Shown here piece by piece: positions 8,271 through 12,445 of a DNA stretch of 12,445 nt. Positions within the stretch are counted from its first letter, which is position 1, and each line of letters starts with the position of its first letter. The stretch comes from Microbacteriaceae bacterium. Lineage in GTDB: Bacteria > Actinomycetota > Actinomycetes > Actinomycetales > Microbacteriaceae. The stretch lies in NCBI GenBank assembly GCA_011620705.1, contig WOYR01000026.1, positions 1 to 12,445 of the forward strand. Reading direction: 5' to 3'. The position numbers and the translations under genes were made by a program. Below the pieces are notes generated by a model. The model worked only from the letters and a program-made list of their open reading frames with translations, searched no databases and was not told where the DNA came from.

Positions 8271-8286
8271 ATGCTGGCCACAGCAT
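8271..8286. repeat. Short dyad in the cydA upstream region
   Basis: ATGCTG-GCCA-CAGCAT is a perfect 6-bp inverted repeat with a 4-base centre. It lies between the DosR-like box at 8311-8325 and the cydA start and overlaps a self-complementary CAGCATGCTG (8281-8290). It could be an additional operator or a leader hairpin of the cydA mRNA; I recognise no specific regulator for it. Confidence 0.35.
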
Positions 8287-8310
8287 GCTGGAACCGGGGC
8301 GGGGCCGGGC

Positions 8311-8325
8311 AGGGTCCAAGGTCCC
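8311..8325 (-). promoter_or_regulatory. DosR-like box upstream of cydA (box A)
   Basis: On the minus strand the site reads GGGACCTTGGACCCT, one mismatch (C for T at position 6) from the mycobacterial DosR form GGGACTTNNGNCCCT. It lies 67 bp before the cydA GTG. It is the left arm of an 18-bp inverted repeat with box B (8309-8326 versus 8346-8363, one mismatch, 19-bp spacer). No convincing -10 hexamer can be pointed to. Confidence 0.65.
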
Positions 8326-8346
8326 GTCGGACACGACTCCGCGCGC

Positions 8347-8361
8347 GGGACCTTGTACCCT
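8347..8361 (+). promoter_or_regulatory. DosR-like box upstream of the FMN-binding gene (box B)
   Basis: The plus strand reads GGGACCTTGTACCCT, two mismatches from GGGACTTNNGNCCCT and nearly identical to box A. It ends 35 bp before the ATG at 8397. The centres of boxes A and B are 36 bp apart, so two regulator dimers could bind side by side and serve both divergent genes. Confidence 0.62.
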
Positions 8362-8396
8362 GCCCCGCCGGCGCAGCGGGCGCGAGGCTCTGGAGC

Positions 8397-8855
8397 ATGA
8401 CGGCGTCAGCGGTACCGCCCCAGGACGGGTCGACGGGCGATGGCTCGTCCGCCGGGGACCGGCCGGTGACCACCGAACTCGACGATGCGGAATGCTGGCG
8501 CCTGCTCGGTCGGGAGGGGATCGGCCGACTGGCCATCTCCGTCGCCGACGGAGTCGACATCTTCCCCCTGAACTATCTGAGCAGCCGGAGCCGTCTCTAC
8601 TTCCGCTCGGCGCCCGGCACCAAGATCGTCGAATTGATGCAGAACCCCCGGGTCGCCTTCGAGGCCGACGGCCGGACGATGCTGGCCAGGTGGAGCGTCG
8701 TGGTGCGCGGCATCGTGCGCCGACTGGGCTCAGAGCCCGAGATCCTGCGATCCGGCGTGGAGGAACTGGCCACGTGGGAGCCGGGCGGAAAATTCAACTA
8801 CTTCGAGATCGAGCCGGAGCAGATCACCGGCCGCTTCATCCGTCCGCGCGACTGA
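8397..8855 (+). CDS. Pyridoxamine 5'-phosphate oxidase-like FMN/flavin-binding protein
   Basis: A 152-residue protein with the small split-barrel fold of the pyridoxamine-5'-phosphate-oxidase-related family. Seen after a Gly/Ser/Asp-rich leader of about 25 residues: ECWRLLGREGIGRLAIS (32-48), VDIFPLNYLS (53-62), LYFRSAPGTKIVEL (67-80, with the fold's typical T-K beside the flavin phosphate site), NPRVAFEADG (83-92), WSVVVRGIVRRL (99-110) and FNYFEIEPEQITGRFI (133-148). These match members that reduce flavin- or F420-type substrates or simply bind FMN; the substrate cannot be told, and it is unlikely to be PdxH itself. Several DosR-regulon members of Mycobacterium belong to this family. The gene is divergent from cydA behind box B, and its last 20 bases overlap the 3' end of the stress-protein gene. 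A GTG at residue 24 is a less likely start. Confidence 0.85.
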   Translation: MTASAVPPQDGSTGDGSSAGDRPVTTELDDAECWRLLGREGIGRLAISVADGVDIFPLNYLSSRSRLYFRSAPGTKIVELMQNPRVAFEADGRTMLARWSVVVRGIVRRLGSEPEILRSGVEELATWEPGGKFNYFEIEPEQITGRFIRPRD

Positions 8856-9702
8856 GTCCCGTCCCGACCGGGCCGACGAGCTGTCGATCCTCTGCCGGGC
8901 GACCGATCAGGACGGGGGCGTTCGCGTTGAGCAGCACCTCGTGCAGCACGGAGCCGATCGGGGAGCGCACCGGGTCCAATGACCCCGGTCCGAGCACCAG
9001 CAGCGCCTTGTCGCGCGCGCTGTCCAGCAGGGCTTCGGCCGGCCGCCGGGTGGAGACCCGCGAGCGGATCACCAGCTCGGGGCATTCGGCCCGTGCGATG
9101 GCGAGCGCTTCGGTGATGGCCAGGCGATCGCGCTCGGCCGCGGAGAACCGCTGAGCCGTCTCCGGGATCGCCTGCACGAGCAGCAGTTCCTCGCCGCGTG
9201 CGCGCGCCTCGCGCGCCGCGCAGCGCGCGACGCTGCCCGCCGTCGCATGGCGGTCGATTCCGGCGACCACCCCTCGTCGGAACCTGAGGTCGACCTCGGG
9301 CACCACGGCGACCGTGCAGGCGACGGCGATGGCGATCTGCACGCTTCGCGAACCGAGCACCCGGCCGTGGAGGAACCCGGTCTTGCCGGTGCCGATCACG
9401 AGCAGATCGTCTGCGTGGACCACCCCGGCGAGCGCCCACGGGACGGATCCTGTCACCATGACCGAGCTCACGGACAGCTCCGGGGAGGCGTCGAGCAGCT
9501 CCGCCATGGTCTGGGACAGCAGTTGCGCGCCCTGGCGGGCCGCGAACTGCTCGTACTCCTGCCCCATCGTTCCGGCCTCGTCCTCCTCGACGTGCACCAG
9601 CAGCAGCGGCGCCGGGTCGTGCTTCGCCCGCTGGACCGCCCAGCGCAGCGCCGCCTCAGCCGGGCGCGAGCCGTCGACCGCGACTACGTATCGTTCCGTC
9701 AT
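8836..9702 (-). CDS. Tandem-domain universal stress protein (UspA family)
   Basis: A 288-residue protein with two Usp domains. Domain 1 (about 3-135) starts RYVVAVDGSRPAEAALRWAV, the usual beta1-Asp10-alpha1, and ends with DDLLVIGTGKTGFLHGRVLGS and VAVV. Domain 2 (about 144-268) starts GVVAGIDRHATAGSVARCA and ends with LLVLGPGSLDPVRSPIGSVLHEVL and ANAPVLIG. The Gly-rich nucleotide motif is degenerate in both domains, though GS after a nine-residue gap (250-251) is kept in domain 2. Tandem Usp proteins of this type are a hallmark of the mycobacterial DosR regulon, where the function is stress survival or ATP-dependent signalling. The ATG at 9702 has AAAGG and GAGG upstream. It is divergent from the kinase gene, sharing box C 51 bp upstream, and converges with the FMN-binding gene with a 20-bp overlap. 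Confidence 0.92.
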   Translation of the reverse strand: MTERYVVAVDGSRPAEAALRWAVQRAKHDPAPLLLVHVEEDEAGTMGQEYEQFAARQGAQLLSQTMAELLDASPELSVSSVMVTGSVPWALAGVVHADDLLVIGTGKTGFLHGRVLGSRSVQIAIAVACTVAVVPEVDLRFRRGVVAGIDRHATAGSVARCAAREARARGEELLLVQAIPETAQRFSAAERDRLAITEALAIARAECPELVIRSRVSTRRPAEALLDSARDKALLVLGPGSLDPVRSPIGSVLHEVLLNANAPVLIGRPAEDRQLVGPVGTGLSRADG

Positions 9703-9753
9703 GCCTCTCGCCTTTCTCCGCCGACAGTGTGCGCGGCCCCTCCCGCACGCAGG

Positions 9754-9768
9754 AGGGCCATAGGTCCC
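9754..9768 (-). promoter_or_regulatory. DosR-like box shared by stress protein and kinase (box C)
   Basis: On the minus strand the site reads GGGACCTATGGCCCT, one mismatch from GGGACTTNNGNCCCT. It is the only box in the 112-bp divergent gap and lies 51 bp from the stress-protein ATG and 46 bp from the kinase GTG. Relative to a likely -10 at 9781-9786 it would cover roughly -39 to -25, overlapping the -35 zone, where DosR usually activates. Confidence 0.65.
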
Positions 9769-9780
9769 ACGGCGCGGCGA

Positions 9781-9786
9781 TACACT
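9781..9786 (+). promoter_or_regulatory. Possible -10 element of the kinase-regulator promoter
   Basis: TACACT fits the TAnnnT pattern of actinobacterial sigma70-type promoters and lies 12 bp after box C and 28 bp before the GTG start of the kinase. No matching -35 is seen, as expected if an activator replaces it. Start of transcription would be near 9793, leaving a leader of about 22 bases that includes GGAGG. Confidence 0.4.
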
Positions 9787-9814
9787 CGCTACGAGCAATC
9801 TTCCGGAGGCCATC

Positions 9815-11521
9815 GTGACCGAGTCGGGCGCGCCGATCGCGTTTCCCGACGGCCCGCGCTCCGAGTTCGAGCGCACGATCGGCGAGTTGGTCGACCGCGC
9901 GCAGGACTCGCTGGCCACGCAGGGCAGGCTGCGCAAGCTGCTGCAGGCGAACATGGTCGTCGTCGAGCAGCTCGAACTCGAGCAGGTGCTCCGGCACATC
10001 GCGGAAGCCGCCGTGTCGCTCGTCGACGCGCAATACGGCGCGTTGGGCGTGATCGCACCCGATGGACACCTCGAGCAGTTCATCCATGTCGGGATGCCGC
10101 AGGAGCAGGCCGCCGAGATCGGGCATCTGCCGGATGGGCACGGCCTGCTCGGGGCGGTCATCGACGAGCGCCGATCGATCCGGCTGGACCACCTCGCCGA
10201 TGACCCGCGTTCGTCCGGCTTCCCGGCCCACCACCCCCGGATGGACGGATTCCTCGGCGTTCCGATCCGGGTGCGCGAGGAGGTGTTCGGCAACCTCTAT
10301 CTGACGAACCGCCTCGGCGGCGCGTTCAGCGAGGAGGACGAGGAGCTCGTCACCGCCCTCGCCGCGACGGCGGGCATCGCCATCGACAACGCCCGGCTGT
10401 TCGACGACTCCCGCCGCCGGCAGCGGTGGAGCGCCGCAGTCGCCGAGGTCACCTCCGCCCTGCTCTCCGGCAACTCGGACGACGTGCTCAGCGTGGTCGC
10501 CGACCGTCTGGCCTCCGTCATCGACGCCGAGCTGGTGTGCGTCGTCGTCCCGATGGGCGACGACACCCTGGTGATCGACACGGCGCGGGGCGAGGGCTCG
10601 TCCGAGCTCCTCGGCCTGCGCTACCCGGCAGCGGGCACCCTGGTCGCTTCGGCGCTCGACTCGGGCCAGGTGGTGTCGCGCGAGAGCCGGCCGGAAGGCC
10701 TCGGCTTCGACGGCCGGCCGGCCCCTGGGCCGGTTGTCGCCATTCCCCTCGTCGCGTTCGGGCGTCCCATCGGCGCCCTGACGGTGTCGCGCGGGAAGGC
10801 CGGCAGGCGTTTCACGACGACCGACCTCGAGATGGCCGCGGACTTCGCGGTGCAGGCGAGCGTCGCCATCGAATTGGCCAGGGGCCGCGCGGACCGGCAG
10901 CTGCTCGAACTCGCGAAGGACCGGAACCGGATCGCGCGCGATCTGCACGACCACGTCATCCAGCGCCTCTTCGGGGCCGGGCTCTCCTTGCAGGCTCTCG
11001 CCACGACGGCGCCCGATGAGATCCGGGCCGGCATCTCGGAGCAGGTGGACGCCATCGACGCGGCGATCGCCGAGATCCGCACCGCGGTCTTCACCTTGAG
11101 TTCGCGGTCCGCAGCCGCGCCCGCGCTCCGGCACCGGGTGCTGGACATCGTGTCGGAGTCGGAGACGGGCTTGGCCAGAGCGCCGCGACTCACCTTCGGC
11201 GGACCCGTCGACCTGCTGATCGACGGCGAGCTCGCGGAGGACGTGGTCGCCGTGGTCCGCGAGGGGTTGGCGAATGTGGCCCGCCACGCCCGAGCGCGCA
11301 CCGCCGATGTCTCCATCGTCGTCGATGACCAGGGGGTGACGGTGACCATCGATGACGACGGCATGGGCATCCCATCCGGAGCGCGCCGGTCCGGCGGGAC
11401 CGGCAACCTCCACGAGCGCGCCGTCCAGCGCGGCGGCTGCCTCGTGATCGAGCCCAGGGACCCGGCCGGGACCCGGCTCACCTGGACGGCGCCCCTGCCC
11501 GAGCAGCGGGAGCGACGGTGA
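9815..11521 (+). CDS. DevS/DosS-like sensor histidine kinase with two GAF domains
   Basis: A 568-residue cytosolic sensor kinase without membrane segments. Order: N-terminal helix (about 15-55), GAF-A (about 58-195), GAF-B (about 222-356), HisKA_3 dimerisation domain with RDLHDHVIQRLF at 376-387 (phospho-acceptor His378) and an HATPase domain (about 470-562) with N box Asn487, DDDGMGIP at 513-520 and GGTGNLHERA at 527-536. GAF-A has the blocks IGHLPDGHGLLG (102-113), GFPAHHPRMDGFLGVP (135-150) and VFGNLYLTNR, which match DevS/DosS and DosT of Mycobacterium, where a His in the HP of this segment binds heme and senses O2, NO or CO. Here that is His140. Heme binding is therefore likely, not shown. 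The GTG start follows GGAGG by five bases. Its stop overlaps the response-regulator start as GTGA, and box C upstream suggests autoregulation. Confidence 0.93.
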   Translation: MTESGAPIAFPDGPRSEFERTIGELVDRAQDSLATQGRLRKLLQANMVVVEQLELEQVLRHIAEAAVSLVDAQYGALGVIAPDGHLEQFIHVGMPQEQAAEIGHLPDGHGLLGAVIDERRSIRLDHLADDPRSSGFPAHHPRMDGFLGVPIRVREEVFGNLYLTNRLGGAFSEEDEELVTALAATAGIAIDNARLFDDSRRRQRWSAAVAEVTSALLSGNSDDVLSVVADRLASVIDAELVCVVVPMGDDTLVIDTARGEGSSELLGLRYPAAGTLVASALDSGQVVSRESRPEGLGFDGRPAPGPVVAIPLVAFGRPIGALTVSRGKAGRRFTTTDLEMAADFAVQASVAIELARGRADRQLLELAKDRNRIARDLHDHVIQRLFGAGLSLQALATTAPDEIRAGISEQVDAIDAAIAEIRTAVFTLSSRSAAAPALRHRVLDIVSESETGLARAPRLTFGGPVDLLIDGELAEDVVAVVREGLANVARHARARTADVSIVVDDQGVTVTIDDDGMGIPSGARRSGGTGNLHERAVQRGGCLVIEPRDPAGTRLTWTAPLPEQRERR

Positions 11522-12156
11522 CGGTCCGCGTCTTCCTCGTCGACGACCACGAGATCGTGCGCCGCGGCATCGCCGACATCATCGACGCCGAGCGCGACCT
11601 CGAAGTGGTCGGCGAGGCGTCGACCGCGCAGCAGGCGCTCGGCCGTGTCGCCGCCACCATGCCCGATGTGGTCGTGCTCGACGTGCGCCTCCCCGATGGC
11701 AGCGGGATCGACGTCTGCCGCAGCATCCTCTCCTCCCATCCCGGGATGAGGTGCCTCATGCTCACGGCGTACGACGACGACCGCGCCAGCTACGCCGCGG
11801 TCCTCGCCGGCGCCAGCGGCTACATCCTCAAGGACGTGCGGGGGCAGAAGCTGATCGAGGGCATCCGCGCCGTCGCGGCCGGGAAGAAGCTGATCAGCAG
11901 AGCCGTCAGCGACAAGGTCGTGGATTCCTTCACCGTGCCGGCTCCTGCCTCATCGGCGCAGGAACTGCCCGAACTCACGCTGCGGGAGCGGCAGGTGCTG
12001 CAGCTGATCGCCGATGGATTGACGAACCGCCAGATCGGCGAGCGGCTGGATCTCGCCGAGAAGACGGTCAAGAACTACGTCTCGGGCCTGCTGGCGAAAC
12101 TCGGAATGGAACGGCGCACGCAGGCAGCCGTCTACCGGGCGCGCCTGGACGACTGA
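11518..12156 (+). CDS. DevR/DosR-like response regulator (NarL/LuxR family)
   Basis: A 212-residue two-domain regulator. The receiver domain (2-120) has acidic Asp9/Asp10, phospho-acceptor Asp55 in VVLDVRLPDGSG, Thr83 and Lys105. The LuxR-type helix-turn-helix (about 152-210) reads TLRERQVLQLIADGLTNRQI followed by AEKTVKNYVSGLLAKLGMERR and TQAAVY. The recognition helix KTVKNYVS, with Lys182, Lys185 and Asn186, matches the Lys179/Lys182/Asn183 trio that contacts the GGGAC half-site in M. tuberculosis DosR. This fits the DosR-like boxes found across the window. The GTG start sits inside the kinase stop (GTGA overlap), giving coupled production of a cognate pair. Gene order is kinase then regulator, the reverse of mycobacterial devR-devS. 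Orthology to DosR is inferred from motifs, so no gene symbol is given. Confidence 0.94.
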   Translation: MTVRVFLVDDHEIVRRGIADIIDAERDLEVVGEASTAQQALGRVAATMPDVVVLDVRLPDGSGIDVCRSILSSHPGMRCLMLTAYDDDRASYAAVLAGASGYILKDVRGQKLIEGIRAVAAGKKLISRAVSDKVVDSFTVPAPASSAQELPELTLRERQVLQLIADGLTNRQIGERLDLAEKTVKNYVSGLLAKLGMERRTQAAVYRARLDD

Positions 12157-12321
12157 GCCTGCGCGGCGCCGGAGGAACGCCGGCCCGCCTTCTGCTTCCC
12201 CTCCATGGGGACGATGCACAACGGGGTCGTGCCATCACGCAGCAGCTCCCGCCGCCGCTCAGCAGGCTGCCCGCTCGGAGGCGTCCGGCGGCAGGGTCGG
12301 AGCCCTCGCCTCGTTCCAGGA

Positions 12322-12336
12322 CGCCGGAGGCCGGCG
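12322..12336. terminator. GC hairpin after the response-regulator gene
   Basis: CGCCGG-AGG-CCGGCG is a perfect 6-bp stem with a 3-base loop, 165 bp after the regulator stop and directly abutting box E. There is no T-run after it. A second stem, CCCGGG-CCGC-CCCGGG, lies at 12356-12371 on the other side of the box. Either may act as a U-less actinobacterial terminator; the call is weak in such GC-rich DNA. Confidence 0.25.
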
Positions 12337-12350
12337 GGACCAACGGCCCT
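12336..12350 (+). promoter_or_regulatory. DosR-like box upstream of the next gene (box E)
   Basis: The plus strand reads GGGACCAACGGCCCT, two mismatches from GGGACTTNNGNCCCT; the first half GGGACC and the last CCCT agree with boxes A-C. It lies in the otherwise gene-free stretch after the regulator, 79 bp before an ATG at 12430. It suggests that the gene entering at the right edge is also in the regulon. Confidence 0.5.
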
Positions 12351-12429
12351 GCCGTCCCGGGCCGCCCCGGGCTGGAATGAGGCACGACAGCATCGCGTTC
12401 CGCTGAGAGGGGTCAAGAGGTCAATTGTC

Positions 12430-12445
12430 ATGGCAGGGAATGGAG
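12430..12445 (+). CDS. Possible start of the next gene (partial)
   Basis: ATG GCA GGG AAT GGA opens a plus-strand frame that runs off the window after five codons. AAGAGG lies nine to ten bases upstream, a fair ribosome site, and box E lies 79 bp upstream. Only these signals support it; no function can be read. Confidence 0.35.

Noticed and set aside
8972..8986. DosR-box-like string GGGTCCAATGACCCC within the stress-protein gene
   Set aside because: It lacks the invariant GGGACC half on either strand and is deep inside coding sequence (LDPV region), so probably chance.
9703..11413. Long minus-strand frames over the kinase gene, including upstream extension of the stress-protein frame to 10293
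   Set aside because: Compositionally biased shadows of the kinase; the plus frame has clear GAF and kinase motifs, and the Usp homology starts at 9702.
12132..12431. Minus-strand frame of 99 codons after the regulator
   Set aside because: Overlaps the regulator 3' end, is Arg/Ala/Gly-rich without a domain, and would run into the region holding box E.
1..12445. Search for tRNA/rRNA genes, insertion sequences, CRISPR arrays and attachment sites
   Set aside because: No such structures were recognised on either strand by eye.

Overview
The window is GC-rich, gene-dense DNA with many GTG starts, GTGA stop/start overlaps and no spliced or foreign-looking segments. Gene content (cytochrome bd with a fused CydDC exporter, a VKOR-family protein, and a DevS/DevR-like two-component pair) points to a high-GC actinobacterium. 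A member of the Micrococcales such as the Microbacteriaceae is a reasonable guess, but I cannot prove a genus by eye.

Layout. On the minus strand, from right to left, run cydA (8243-6669), cydB (6642-5614), a fused cydDC (5617-2261), a small BON-domain gene (2210-1896), a VKOR-family gene (1899-1258) and an acyltransferase-3 gene cut by the left edge (1137-1). Divergent from cydA, on the plus strand, is a small FMN-binding pyridoxamine-5'-phosphate-oxidase-like gene (8397-8855). It runs tail-to-tail into a tandem universal stress protein gene (9702-8836, minus). Divergent from the stress protein is a sensor kinase with two GAF domains (9815-11521, plus), overlapped by its LuxR/NarL-type response regulator (11518-12156, plus). 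The last ~290 bases hold no convincing complete gene; a new plus-strand gene may start at 12430.

How the genes fit together. The kinase closely resembles mycobacterial DevS/DosS and DosT: it has the GFPxxHP segment carrying the heme-ligand His of the first GAF domain and an RDLHDHVIQRLF phospho-acceptor motif. The regulator has a DNA-recognition segment like that of DevR/DosR. I found five copies of a 15-bp DosR-like box, GGGACCTTnGnCCCT with small variations. They lie in front of the BON-VKOR genes (2245-2259), cydA (8311-8325), the FMN-binding gene (8347-8361), the stress protein/kinase pair (9754-9768) and whatever follows the regulator (12336-12350). All five are between genes.

The simplest reading is a self-contained low-oxygen/redox regulon. 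A heme-based sensor pair would control its own promoter, a high-affinity terminal oxidase with its assembly exporter, a universal stress protein, a flavin-binding protein and possibly an oxidative-folding module. DosR control of cytochrome bd and of a BON-VKOR pair is the part I do not recognise as standard; it is an inference from motif positions.
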